Positions 41,721 through 53,809 of a stretch of DNA of 60,000 bases are shown here, piece after piece. This DNA is from Symsagittifera roscoffensis (Eukaryota; Xenacoelomorpha; Acoela; Convolutidae). The stretch is taken from contig NC_087065.1 in assembly GCF_963678635.1 (NCBI RefSeq), positions 23,705,254 through 23,765,253 of the forward strand, in the 5' to 3' direction. How positions within the stretch are numbered: position 1 is the first letter of the stretch; every line of letters starts with the position of its first letter. Below the pieces are notes generated by a model. That model was not told the DNA's origin and made no database searches. It saw only the letters and a list, made by a program, of their open reading frames with translations. A program made the translations under genes and the position numbers.

Positions 41721-43779
41721 AAAAAAAATTCCTGGCTCAAAATTAGCTCAAAAGATGAAAGGATTAAAAGATCAAGCACAACAACAAAAATAATAATTTA
41801 TTATAGTAATCGTAGCACTGTTACTGGTTGAAACTTGAGTTTAATAGGAGATTGCTCAGCGAGCCTTGGAATTTTTGGTTGCGGGTTTGTAGTAACATCC
41901 GAATGTTGGCTTAAGTCGTTCTTTTGATAAAGTGGCAGATATCGTATTTTCTTCAGAAACGTTTTTTGCATAACACTAAAAGCCCAAAATTTCTCTAGTT
42001 TGGCTGACTTCATGAAGTCAGCGTTCATATCCTGCAAGGCCGGGCCTCAAAATTCAAAATTTTTGACATTTTTGAAAAAAAAACTTTTGGAACTAGTGGG
42101 ATTTTGTAATTCTTCAATTTTCACTACAAAATACTTTCTGGAATTTCAACAAATTAACATCGTCTTAAGTTGATCAATCTTTTGTTGTTTTTTACTGATT
42201 GACGAAAGTCGTTAGTGCTGCCGGGGATCTTAGTCTGGACTTGCCTTTGTTGAAGCCAATTTTGGGTCCTCTAGTTTGTTCTCTTTATCAGATTCCTCAT
42301 CTGATAGCAAGCAATGACAAGTGATGAGTTGATCCTTAACATATTCAAGTTAACCTCGAATTTAGAACTTCGCACTCAAAATTTCCTTTCTCTTTTTGGC
42401 TAGTATGAGGGTATTGTCATCGAAACAGTACTTTCACGGAAATAGAGACTAGAAAACCTAGAAAGAAATCCGTAACAACCGAGAATAGCTGTTTACTGTG
42501 CAATCAGCTCATAATATTCCGACCCCTTTAACAGAAACTTTGAAGAAGTTTTTTTCCTATATCTTGTAAGAAGAAAACTTTCAAAATCCGAAGAAAATTA
42601 TAGATTTAGAGATAATCGATCACGGTTGTATTCGAAAATGAATAATTAAAAGCATAACGAAAATCATTTTTTTCAAGAATTTTCAAGTACAAGAATTTTT
42701 TTAAAGAAATTGCAGACAAAGAAGCGATAAAACAAGCTTCCAAAACAGTTTTCTTTTGTGAAAATTAGTCTGTTTTAAATTCTCTCCACTTTAAACTCTC
42801 TCAATTTCTCCACTCGATTGCGTTTCTTTCTCGAAAATAGTCCTAAATTTATAAATTTCAAACCTATTTTTCTCGTTATTAAGAAAAATATCCTTATTTT
42901 TTTTTTTAAAAAAAGTCGTTCGAATCATGACAAAGAATTCTGATATGATATATCATTCGACCCTTGCCAATTATTGTTCGTTTTACCTGATTTTGCGCGG
43001 AAAGAACTTAAGCACGCCCGAATACAAAGTTCCTCCCCATCGTTTAATGGTCGGAACAAAAACTTTTTCAAAAGGAAAGTAGCTTGTTCTTAGTCATATA
43101 TCACCAATACCCATCGTTATTCCATCTGCGTACAGGATCTTCTCGCAAGGTTTCGAACCAGATGGAAGTATTGAAATAGGCCACGTCTCATTGTTTTATT
43201 TTTTATTTGGCCCTGCAACAATAACTGACGAAAAACTTGTAATCAACAACTGATGAACCTCAATTATCTCAGTCGTCGTTGGTATGATAGTTTACCCCAA
43301 ACAGTAATTTGCAAAATGTCAAAGCAACTTTTTTTTCAACTTAGTCAAAAACGGTTTAATGGTTCAACATCAGAATCCATTGCTATATTCTTTGTTTTGG
43401 AACGAAACTGTTTGTTTTTTGTTTTACCTGTGATCTTTTTTGGTTAAGATGGCAACTGTTCGAAAAGGACAAGCAAATAGTTTTATTTTAAAGAAGCGAC
43501 TATTCGGAGAGCACGACTATTTGACCTCAGCGACAATCAATACCGACAAAAACCTTTGATAAGATACATTTTAACTTCCATTAATGTAACAATAAAGAAA
43601 TACATAACACGTGATCTGAAGTTTTGAGATAATCCCTCAAGTTGCCTCAAAACGGTACTGTTTTGGCAGTTTTAAAAAGATCGATATTGAATGTTTTCAT
43701 TTTTGCTATCTTAGTAACACAATCTCCTGCTTGAAATGGAGCAAACTTGTTTTCGTTTATACTCTGATGTTTTCGCATG
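41721..43779. other. Intergenic, no supported gene
   Basis: AT-rich. The 78-aa minus ORF at 41801-42037 has plausible composition (MQDMNADFMKSAKLEKFWAF) but no context or recognised domain. A palindrome TGACTTCATGAAGTCA lies at 42005-42020. Confidence 0.4.
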
Positions 43780-45221
43780 AGCTCAATAATATTATGGATG
43801 GTCGGATGAGCTCTACCCATTCCCCTTTGAAAGGCTCTATGTCACCCTTCTTCTAAGCTATTTGTCTTCTACCGGCCATTCTTTGCGCTATCGATTTGAT
43901 TTCACAAATTTTGAGGAACTGAACAGCCCCACCACCCACTATGGCTAAGGTTGATGGTCTCAACCCAAATCGACTTAAAATAGTCAATATAATTCATGAA
44001 TGGGGAAGCGTCTTCTTACTCGCCAACTGAAGCGCATAGAGCGTAGACACCTAATTCAAAATTGAACTCCGGAACGAGTGCAAGGGCCACGAAAGATTTA
44101 AACAAGGCGCGTTTTTTTTATTTGCTCTGTAAATAGAAGCAAGTCCAAATTCCTAAGTTTTGCGCCAGTTTAATTGAGTGGAAGGAAAAAATAACATCTT
44201 TTGATTACTACTGCCGCATAAATTTTGTGAAAACCATTGATATGAGCCTTTTCAAAATCCAGAAAAACCTGCAATGGCTCTAAGCTTGGGTTCATTTCCT
44301 TCAGTTATCAAAATGCGTGAATGTATTGATCCTCGCTCTCGTATTGCAAAAATTGAACTAGTGGTACTGTTTGCTCGTTCACTTCCGCATGAATAGTAAA
44401 ATTTTGGTAGAATAGCGATGGACAGTCTTTCGTTATCCATTTGTGTGCCATACGCTATTCAATTTTAAAATTTCCGGGTTCTCTTTCGTTCCGAAAATTA
44501 GATAACAGTCCTTATCGTCAGGGCCCGAATAATTTAAGAGGAAGTTTTCCTCCTTCGTGGCGAGGGAGATATCATATGGGATAAAAATATCCTTCATTGT
44601 CTTGGGGGCTGATCCAATAATCTTTTTTCTGTGAGTATTGAGCGGTTCTTGCAAGTGGCTTCTATTTAGGCAGATTTACAACGGGCTCCGTGTCGATTTT
44701 CCTTCGTGTTCTATGTAAAGGGAGGGAGGTGGCACATGAGTGGGTGGAGATTTGTCTTTGATAGCGTGTTTGACAGTAAAAAAAAAGGAGAAAACAACCT
44801 GACGGGAAAATATTTGTATCCCCCGGAAAAAAAACCGACTTGATAAAATTAGCATTCTCAAACCCACTAATTTTCAGTTTTTCAGTGGTCACCCATCATC
44901 TCCGGCAGAAATGTAACTGACGTGCTTTCTAAACAGTTTTTGTTCCAGTAAATTGGTTAAATTACAAATTCAGTAAACGCAGGTGCTATAAAGTTCTATT
45001 TACTTTCTGACTTCAAGCTCATACGGAAGTATGCTCATTGCGTGACTATGCTCGCCATTTTTGTGTACGATCTCATTGTTGAAAGTTATCGCAGGTTTTT
45101 TACACGGCCTTTTATTGAATCTCTGTTGTTCTATTTGTGACGTTATTATGTCGGTTTCTATTGATAGTTTGTCCATCAAGAACAAGTTGCTGATTCCCGC
45201 GCTGACTAATGTGAATTGCAC
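43780..45221 (-). pseudogene. FLYWCH zinc finger / MULE-type transposase pseudogene
   Basis: The minus strand first shows the end of a FLYWCH finger (45221-45000: KPAITFNNEIVHKNGEHSHA). Then come a pre-catalytic region (44654-44433: FGTKENPEILKLNSVWHTNG) and, in another frame, LFYQNFTIHAEVNEQTVPLV, FLDFEKAHINGFHKIYAAVV and RRRFPIHELY. These match, in order, the MULE transposase core of FLYWCH-containing animal proteins (DGTFK..FYQLYTIH, then DFEKA..AI, then the RFP..LWN region). Several frameshifts and stops show it is dead. It represents an older Mutator-like insertion. Terminal inverted repeats were not found. Confidence 0.7.
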
Positions 45222-45390
45222 AGATATTTGATAAGAAGCAAATATTTGATTTTGAAAGGTTAAATAATGACGATTTCAAACCAAGGGATTTTGGTGCTAC
45301 TGATTGTTGTTGATTAGCTTTATATCAACTTTAAATTATTTCAATCTGTATATCAATTGAAAAAACGTAGCTAATTTGATACTTGATCCA

Positions 45391-46395
45391 GTAGCACTTT
45401 TTAATCCCCTTTATTACGATCCAAGTCTATCAGGAATCGTGAAAGCTGGCAGATAGTTCTCGCATACCAATCAATAACTACTAATTGTCGCCTGGTACGA
45501 ATTATTGCCTCGTGTTTTCAATCTTATATATTAATTGAAAGTCTTAATGCGCTATGGACGCAACTTTTTAATCCCCTTTATTACGATCAAGTCTATCAGG
45601 AATCGTGAAAGCTGGCATCGAGAAAGGAATCGTTATGAAGTGAATTAAGAACTCATTAAGATAGGGAGTAGCACTTTTTAATTTCCTTTATTACGATCAA
45701 GTCTATCAGGAATCGTGAAAGCTGGCAGATAGTTCTCGCATACCAATCAATAACTACTAATTGTCGCCTGGTACGAATTATTGCCTCGTGTTTTCAATCT
45801 TATATATTAATTGAAAGTCTTAATGCGCTATGGACGCAACTTTTTAATCCCCTTTATTACGACCAAGTCTATCAGGAATCGTGAAAGCTGTCATCGAGAA
45901 AGGAATCGTTATGTAGGGAATTAAGAACTCATTAAGATAGGGAGTAGCACTTTTTAATCCCCTTTATTACGATCAAGTCTATCAGGAATCGTGAAAGCTG
46001 GCAGATAGTTCTCGCATACCAATCAATAACTACTAATTGTCGCCTGGTACGAATTATTGCCGCGTGTTTTCAATCTTATATATTAATTGAAAGTCTTAAT
46101 GCGCTATGGACGCAACTTTTTAATCCCCTTTATTACGATCAAGTCTATCAGGAATCGTGAAAGCTGGCATCGAGAAAGGAATCGTTATGTAGGGAATTAA
46201 GAACTCATTAAGATAGGGAGTAGCACTTTTTAATCCCCTTTATTACGATCAAGTCTATCAGGAATCGTGAAAGCCGGCAGATAGTTCTCGCATACTAATC
46301 AATAACTACTAATTGTCGCCTGGTACGAATTATTGCCTCGTGTTTTCAATCTTATATATTAATTGAAAGTCTTAATGCGCTATGGACGCAACGTT
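45391..46395 (+). repeat. Tandem array, 276-277-bp higher-order units
   Basis: Units start at GTAGCACTTTT 45391, 45667, 45944 and 46220. Each unit holds two copies of a 54-bp core (CTTTTTAATCCCCTTTATTA through GGAATCGTGAAAGCTGGCA) alternating with two different spacers, so the array has a two-step structure. The fourth unit is partial. The spacer GGAATTAAGAACTCATTAAG also occurs in the array at 48.2 kb. Confidence 0.92.
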
Positions 46396-46544
46396 TTAAC
46401 TTTTCTATCGAGCACAACGTTTAAGAATCATTCAAAGCAACCATCAGAGAAATATGAACTCGATCCGATTTCATGGCTGGACAGTAGTTGCCACTGTTTG
46501 TCCAAAATTTTGCGTTTACAGATTCATTTCTGTCTGAAACGAAT

Positions 46545-47420
46545 TAACTGAAAACAGCAACATAGCTTGAATAGCTTTCTTAGAAAACTTTAAGCTTTTC
46601 GCAAACTGATTCGTTGTTATAGATAACTTGAATTATTTCAAAATTTCTAGCTGAAAAAACTTGCATAGAAGAACTTAATTGTTTCACGAACTGATTCAGT
46701 CTATGAACTCAATTGAAGTATTTCAAAGTTTCGTAGCTTTAAAAGCTTGCTTGGAAAAAAGAAACTTTTGGCGTTCCGATTCGGTCCAGGCAATAACTTG
46801 CAAAAGTTCAAAGTTTCATAGCTTGAGTAGCTTGCTTAGAAAGCTTTAACTTTTGGTAAAACGATTCGGTCTACGAAGCGCTGAGATCTTTTGAAGTTCA
46901 TGGTTCGATTAGCTCGCGCAGACAACTAGTTTTCGCAAACGTTTCCTTCTAATAATTAACTTAATATTTCAATTTTTTATAGTTACACTAGCTCGATTAA
47001 GTGAATTTGGTTTTTTTTCGAACTGATTCGCTCTATTAGCTCGCTTATTTTTTCGCAAAGTTTTTTTTATCTAAATAACTCGAAATATTTCAATTGTTTA
47101 TAGCTTCATTAACTTGCTTCAGTAAAACGTGGTTGTTTTGCCAACCAATTCGCTCCATGCAGTATTGAAGTTTAATAGCTTGAACAGCTTGCTTAAAAAA
47201 ACTTTGTACTCCGATTCGCTCCACGAAATTAACTTGAATTATTTAAGGTTTCCTAGCTTGAATAGCTTGCTCAGAGTAAGTTTCATTTTTTCGTGAACTG
47301 ATTCGTTCTATGGTACGTAAAGTTTTCAAACCGATTTACGATCTGGCTCAGCTTGAGATTTCGAAGTTTTATATTTTGATCAGAACAGCAACTAGTTTTT
47401 GCGAGCTGAGTGATTACTGG
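46545..47420 (+). repeat. Diverged satellite, roughly 85-105-bp period
   Basis: Repeated phrases in order: ACTGATTCGTTCTATGA, TAACTTGAATTATTTCAAAG, TTTCATAGCTTGAATAGC, TTGCTTAGAAAACTTTAACT. About nine degraded units. Short TTCATGAAAA repeats follow at 47455-47565. Confidence 0.65.
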
Positions 47421-47585
47421 AGAAAGGCTTGCTAGTGAGAATGAAATACGAAAAATATGTTCATGAAAATAAGGTGAAATTTTTCATGAAAAAATGGCAA
47501 GAATGTTCATGAAAAATAGTGAGAACGTTCATGAAGATATGCTGCAAATTTTCATGAAAATGCTTAAGTATTTGGTTACTCATAG

Positions 47586-47781
47586 GGAATGTACGACGTA
47601 GTGAACAACTTGGGCTCTCTGTGTGCGAGGATTGTGTTCAAGCCAGTTGAAGAGGGGGGCTACCTCTACTTCTCCCCGAGCATCAGTCGCAATCTGCCCC
47701 CCTCGGCCCAGACAGAGGACACAGTGTCTGAATTTCATCGGGTGCTCACTCTAATGCTACATTCAGTGGCACTCATTTCAA
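47586..47781 (+). CDS. RFT1: Internal exon of RFT1 (lipid-linked oligosaccharide translocation protein)
   Basis: An acceptor (ACTCATAG) is followed by GMYDVVNNLGSLCARIVFKP then VEEGGYLYFSPSISRN. These match the conserved GVYD(V/I)VNNLGSL.ARL.FQPIEES.Y..F region of RFT1, where the animal exon begins at the same Gly. The coding match continues to about LTLMLHSVALIS, then a donor CAA|GTACAG. RFT1 is a multi-pass ER membrane protein needed for Man5GlcNAc2-PP-dolichol use in N-glycosylation. The exon is GC-richer than its surroundings. No neighbouring RFT1 exon was found within several kb either side, so the gene has long repeat-filled introns or this is an isolated fragment. Confidence 0.75.
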
Positions 47782-48035
47782 GTACAGCTTACACTGACAT
47801 GTCCATATAATAAGGTGTTCCGAAAAATTGAGTGTAGTTGAGAAACAGAGGAAATTTTTTCTCAAAGACAATTAGTTACATGTAAAAACCGAAGTCGAAG
47901 AGATCATTTCACATACAGAAATCATCTCACATGAGAGAAGCCGAAGTGATCATTTCCTATTTATGGATACATTAGATAGAAAGGATGCAGAAAAAAAAAT
48001 ATAGCAACAGTAGTATATGTTGGATGAATTCAGCC

Positions 48036-48059
48036 GGGGGGGGGGGGGGGGGGGGGGGG
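48036..48059. repeat. Poly-G tract
   Basis: A run of 24 G. It could be real or a sequencing artefact. Confidence 0.9.
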
Positions 48060-48169
48060 TGCTGACTTCCATATATTAACATCGGCTATAGAGCATCCGG
48101 TCAGCTCCCTGTGCATTAACTTAGGCACATAGGCTATAGATTTCCCAATGTTATTAAGATAGGGAATAG

Positions 48170-48880
48170 GTTTCCAATGTATTAAGATACCAGGTTTCAG
48201 ATGGTAAGTTTTTTTGGCGCCCGAAATTCCCGTGTATAGTGTATAGATTTCCCTATGTTCAAGAAATTCATTGAAGGGAATTAAGAACTCAGTAAGATAG
48301 GGAGTAGATTTCCTATGTATTGAGATAGGGAATAAGTTTCCTAATTAAAATGGTAAGGTTTCAGATGGTGTCAGAAAAATTTTTTGGCGCCCGATCTTAC
48401 CATGTTTTAAGATAGTGTATAGATTTCCCTATGTATGAGGATTCAGTGTGGGGAATTAAGAATTCATTAAGATAGGGAGTAGATTTCCTATGTATTAAGA
48501 TAGGGAATAAGTTTCCTAATTAAGATGGTATGTGTCAGAAAAAAATTTTGGCGCCCGATCTTACCATGTTTTAAGATAGTGTACAGATTTCCCTATGTAT
48601 GAGGATTCAGTGTAGGGAATTAAGAATTCATTAAGATAGGGAGTAGATTTCCTATGTATTAAGATAGGGAATAAGTTTCCTAATTAAGATGGTAAGGTTT
48701 CAGATGGTAAGTTTCAGAAAAAAATTTTGGCGCCCGATCTTACTATGTTTTAAGGTAGTGTATAGATTTCCCTATGTATCAGGATTCAGTGTGGGGAATT
48801 AAGAGTTCATTAAGGTAGGGAATATGTTTCCCAATGTATTAATCTAGGGAATGGTAAGGTTTCAGTGTGATGGTAAGAAA
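48170..48880 (+). repeat. Tandem array, about 170-bp units
   Basis: Units share AGATTTCCCTATGTATGAGG, GGGAATTAAGAATTCATTAA, GATAGGGAGTAGATTTCC and TTTTTTGGCGCCCGATCTTA. Successive copies of AGATTTCCCTATGT lie near 48248, 48420, 48590 and 48765. The GGAATTAAGAACTCATTAAG module is shared with the 45.4-kb array. Confidence 0.85.
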
Positions 48881-51800
48881 AAGGTAAGAAAAACGGTATT
48901 TTTTGGATTTTGTGTGGAAATGTCTAGTTTGTTTTTTGCAAAAATCTCAGCACGCGTTATGTAATTGGTGAGTATTACGTGTAGATTGTGTAATGAAAAT
49001 ATTCTGTTTTTTTTTGGTTCAAGGCAAGTCAATGGTAAGAAGGGCAAAAACTTGGATTTTTTACCAAAATTTTTTGAAAAAAGCTTCAAGACACGATAAG
49101 ATTTGTTATAATTCGACCTAATAACTCTTTAATTAGATAATTTTTTTTTTTGAAACAATGCTGAAACCAACTGAAACTTCGATGAAGCCAAGGTATTTGG
49201 AAAAAAATGGCAAAAACTCAATTTTTTTGGAAAAATTGCAAAAATATGGATTTTTCCACAATTTTCACTCAAAACCTTAAATATGATAAAATTTACCCTT
49301 TACCCTAATATACCCTAAAGAGCTCAGAAGCAGGTTATATAAATTTTTGAATATCAAAGGGAAAGCTCTTAAGTCTTCAAGCCTACTGAAACTTCAAAAA
49401 ATGTCAGAAAATGAAACTTCTACTGAAACTTCAAATTTTTTCTATTTTAAGTATTTGGAAAAAAAAATGCTAAAAGTTCAAGTTTTTGGAAAAAAAATGC
49501 AGAAATCTCATAATTTGGACTAATAAATTGGTTCTTCTGATCTAATTGAAAAAATACTTTTACGTACAGAGTTATAAATTGAGCTCAAATGTATTTTAAT
49601 TGGCATCATGTTGAGACAATGATACAAAAATTTGAACAAAAATATGGATTTTTCCACGATTTTCTCTCAAAATATTTATTTACGATAAATTTTACCGTAA
49701 TTTGAGCTAAAAAGCGGAGTATATAATGCTCTGAACATATAAAGCTCACAATAGCTGAATCAATATTGAAATATTGAAAATAATCTTAATTTTCGAGAAA
49801 GTAAAGTAAAAATTAATCAAATCTATCCAAAACTTTTCCATTTTCAACCTTTTATATAGGTAATTAACTGGTTTTTTGTCCATTTCAGGAAGAATTTAAA
49901 TAAGAATCTCAATTCAAATGAACAATAAGCGCAGTATTTATTTAAATGTCTAGATGAAACTCCGTGATTCAACTCCTTCTCAGTTTTTTCTGAATGAGTA
50001 ACCCAAATTTAAACCAAAATTGCAACTTCTGAGAAATTTTCTTTCTTGATAATAACAAATTTCAGATCAATGATGAAAAATGAACAATTTACTGCTAAAA
50101 TTGACTAAATTGAGGTAACTTTTTAAAAAAAAAGTGTGTTACATATTAGATGCAATTCAACAAATTCTTCTTCATAACTAATGATTATCTCTCTGTTGCT
50201 TTTAAAACTTAATTTTCATGATTTTTCTTTAGAAATGTTCTATGTCTTAAGGTTATTCTTGTTTTCTGCTTAATACATGTTTTCGCTATTGAACTCACTT
50301 TGCAATAAATTTTGGTTAGAACTGGAGAATTTAGGAGCAAAATAGTATCAATTGAACGAACAATTTGCTGGCAGAGATGAAATTAGAACTGATATCGTCT
50401 GATTATTACGATGTAATTTGTACAAATTCTCCTCTAGGTTCCCTTGTTTAGTTATAACTATAAACCATTTAAGCAAAGTTACAACTTTTGGGATCATTAA
50501 CTATCACTTTTCTTGCAAAACAGTTATTAAATAGCTTTTTTTTGTTGATTTGTGTCGGAAGTTTTCTCAAAAAAGTCTTAGTGAGAAAGAATTAGTGCTA
50601 GTAAATTGCGAATTGTCGCTTTTGGCCAATTGTCGCTTTCGACGAGTTGTCGCCTCACGGCATAAATTTTCAATCTCAAGTCATTGGAAAGGTTTCCCGC
50701 CTTCTATGAGCGTAGTAAACCAGCAGCATCGATTGATCCTGAGGTACCAGCTTCAGCAGTGACTGAATTACAGTTAGCTCCCGTTCAGTGCGAGGATTTC
50801 AATTTTTACCGCTGAGAACCTGTTTTTGACATGCTACAGCATAAAAATTTCTAGCTAAAATGACTTATGTCAAGGCAATACTTAAGCGGTGCATCCAAGC
50901 AAAACCTAAAGCCATAAAAAATTAGGCACAGTGAATAGGGCCACGGACGAGAATGATTTAAAGAAATCTGGTTGTTCGAAAACTTATTCCGGCGAAATGA
51001 AGAAAAAACTACCAGTTTTGCAAAAAGAACATTTTCATGAGCTCGAATGAATTCTCGGAAAAAATTGATCCTGTTATAATCGGTGTTAATTTAGATTTGT
51101 CGAGCTTAACAGAATTGAGCTCGTCGAGCTCACTACTGTAGCTTCTTGATGTCCTCAGATATGGAAAATTTACCAAACAGAACCCCACCACTGATGAATA
51201 CACAACCACTTAAGAAGAAAGCCCAACATCAAAACGATGCACTTCGAGTTAAACAACCAATCATCTGTCTCTTTCAAACTTATGAAGTTCCAAGAAAAGT
51301 TTCATAAAGATGACCATTAAGTAGTGAAAACTGGGATCTAGCAAGAAAACATACCAGACTCCAGACTCTCACCCAGACTCTTGCACGATAAACTCAATTT
51401 TTCAAAGATCTTTTAAGTTAAATACAATTTGCAAGGATCTTGCAAATTTTGGCATAATAAATTTTGGGTAAATACAATAATACTAGGTTACACAGGCACA
51501 AATGCTATAGCTTTTAATGTTCATCGTTTTGAAGTATTTTTCAGAGGATAAACGCAGGACAATTACCAAACCTGAAACAGTTGAAAATGAAAAACTCTGA
51601 AAAATCCAAAGGAGCGCGCATTTTTTTTGCTGTTGCGTTTTTGTGTATGCACTAAAACGCAGTCGAGTTTTGCTATTCTTAAATTGCTATGGAAGGTTTT
51701 GTCTAATCTCTGTCTGGATGACATAGTTTAAATTCTGTTTCTTCAGACTCCCAGAGTGCTGAAAAATTGGAAGTTTTTCGCAAGTTAAGGACTTTCAAGT

Positions 51801-52184
51801 TTTGGAAAAAAACGTTCGCTGAAAATGTGTTTGTTGGAGATGGAATGTCATTTAACATTTGAATTGACAACTAGAGCGCTTTGCGCACCTTAATCACAAA
51901 AAATTGCTGGCAAATTTACCAAATCTTTTGATTGCAACTATTGCGTATAATTTATGCCATGTGCGATTTGCTCTTTGTAATGTCATTTATGAATAATGTC
52001 TCTTAGATTGAATCGTAAAAATGAACCTGTTTTTGCCTGTGGATAAATACATTTTCTAAATTTAATATTGATTTTGTGGTAGAATTCAACCTGTGGAAAT
52101 CAGGAGCATGGTTTGAATGATACATTTCATAAACCACTTCAATAAGGGTCAGAATAGTTAATTTTTAATCATTAACATTTTCAG
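48881..52184. other. Long AT-rich stretch, likely intronic or intergenic
   Basis: No gene is supported. An acceptor-like TTTCTTCAG at 51746 is followed by about 38 open codons (SAEKLEVFRKLRTFKFW) to a stop, which is not recognised. A palindrome GAGCTCGTCGAGCTC lies near 51117. A-rich direct repeats of the form TTGGAAAAAAATG occur at 49.1-49.5 kb. Confidence 0.45.
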
Positions 52185-52195
52185 GTATTCATGAC

Positions 52196-52396
52196 ATGCT
52201 GCAGGCAAATTCCAGTAAGAAAAGTGATTGCAAAAAGCTAGCTTGCGAAATTCAAACTTGCCTAGAGAGAAACCAATATCAGCAGGTCAAATGTGAAAAG
52301 CAAATCGAAGCTCTTGTGATGTGCTGTAAAATGAACAATGATCAAGTGTCACCGTTCTGTAATGGCTGGAGCTTCTTGAATAATAGTAAAGTTTGA
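52196..52396 (+). CDS. CMC4: CMC4-like twin CX9C mitochondrial protein
   Basis: A 66-aa protein whose ATG lies 11 nt after an acceptor (CATTTTCAG). It has two CX9C motifs: CKKLACEIQTC near residues 12-22 and CEKQIEALVMC near 33-43, forming a coiled-coil-helix-coiled-coil-helix fold. ACEIQTCLERN, then KCEKQI...CC and a C near 55 match animal CMC4 (p8-MTCP1). Twin CX9C proteins are imported into the mitochondrial intermembrane space by Mia40. The length agrees with CMC4 (about 68 aa). An ATG at 52191 in another frame is not used. The upstream exon, if any, is 5'UTR and not identified. Confidence 0.82.
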   Translation: MLQANSSKKSDCKKLACEIQTCLERNQYQQVKCEKQIEALVMCCKMNNDQVSPFCNGWSFLNNSKV

Positions 52397-52398
52397 TT

Positions 52399-53029
52399 GT
52401 TTTGAGCCTTGGAAATGGTTTTCATTGCAATTTTGGGAACTGTTGTTTCCTTATAAACTAATTGATATTTTCCGTATAAATTAATAATCATAGTTAAATT
52501 AGCTTCACATAAATTTTTTTACTAGGATCAACTTCTACGAAACAATGTTGAGCTTAATCTTAAGTTTTCAAGGTGTTAATCAACGAAAAAGAATTTATTT
52601 TTCCTTATGTGTTATTTTATAATCACTGAGCGTACTCGATATCTATCGCAGATAACGATTGGCAATTTATCAGTCGAAAGTCAGTCCAAATTCAGGGTAA
52701 AAATCCTTTTCTAATTAATGAAAATCGCTTTTGGTCAAAAATTTGATCCGTAATAATGATGCTCACATTAATGTTTTTGTTGCGACCGCGCAATACTACT
52801 CGACTCTGTATTCGCTCTTTTCCGGTCCATAAAACATTCATCAGGACTTACATTACTGACTTCAGTTCTCAAGTTTATTATGTCCTTAATGTACGTGTTT
52901 TTCAGCCATTGATCAGTGAAATCTCTGTTTTGCCATTGTCGTTACTGAAATTTTAAATACTGATATTTTTGGGGCTGAATATCGACAATTCCATCTTCTT
53001 GTTTTTTGTTCTGACTTTTGATACAAAAA
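52399..53029. other. 3' flank of CMC4
   Basis: AT-rich, no gene seen. The 66-aa frame at 52756-52956 lacks any recognisable feature. Confidence 0.5.
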
Positions 53030-53614
53030 TAACGGAATATTTGTGCTCGGGGTGGGTTTTTTTTTCTTCAGACAAATTTCGGCTTTTCAATTAGCCAAAA
53101 GTCGGAAGTTTTGATATCATTCAAAAGGTATTATTGTCCTGAGCTTAAATTTAACACAATTTTTGATGGATTTTTTTGATATCATTCAAAAGGTATTGTT
53201 GTCTTGAGCTTAAATTTGAAAAGATTTTTCACCTGTGATCATTTTTCGTAAAGTTATGGGGGCTTAAAGATTACCATTTTGGCCAATTTGGGACAATTAA
53301 CGCGCGATATATTTCGTGCTATTAACGCGTAAGCGGAGATTTAATCCGTCTTAGAAATTGTTCGAAATTGGTTGAAAGAAGCTTATTTGACATAATTGAT
53401 TTGTTACAATGAGCGAATTCTATTCTTGTGTACTTTATATGGCGTGTGGGGTGATGATTTCATAAAAAAAAAAATTCAAATTTTAGAAAAATATATGTTT
53501 TTTTTCATTTTATTTCATTACATTTAATTTTTTTAATGTTACTACTGCTCCATAAACCTTAAAAGGCAGTCGGAACATTCAGAGTTTCGCCCTGATACGA
53601 GTAGTCTTGTTTTT
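53030..53614 (+). repeat. Dispersed repeat R, copy 1
   Basis: Matches the reverse complement of 57513-57998 over its length, from TAACGGAATATTTGTGC and GGGGTGGGTTTTTT to GATACGAGTAGTCTTGTTTT. Copy 1 has an extra 64-bp internal tandem duplication (GATATCATTCAAAAGGTATT twice). No ORF and no target duplication were recognised. Confidence 0.85.
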
Positions 53615-53809
53615 TTATGGTGAAAGAAGTCTACTCCTATTTAGAAAAATTTTTGAACGATATTTTATTGATGATAATGGAATTTATTTTGGAGCAGATG
53701 CTGTTATTGATACTATTACCAAGTCAAGACTTCACGTTTTGTTTCATTATGGAAATCGAAATTTGATATCAGTAATGATAGGTGCATCAAAAATAAGTTT
53801 GCTAAACTA

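Noticed and set aside
48380-48750. TGGCGCCCGA in the 170-bp array as a tRNA-Lys primer-binding site
   Set aside because: Only about 10 nt match, it repeats in every unit and no LTR adjoins it.
51747-51863. Terminal exon after the acceptor at 51746
   Set aside because: Open for only about 38 codons, unrecognised, and not matching the RFT1 C-terminus.
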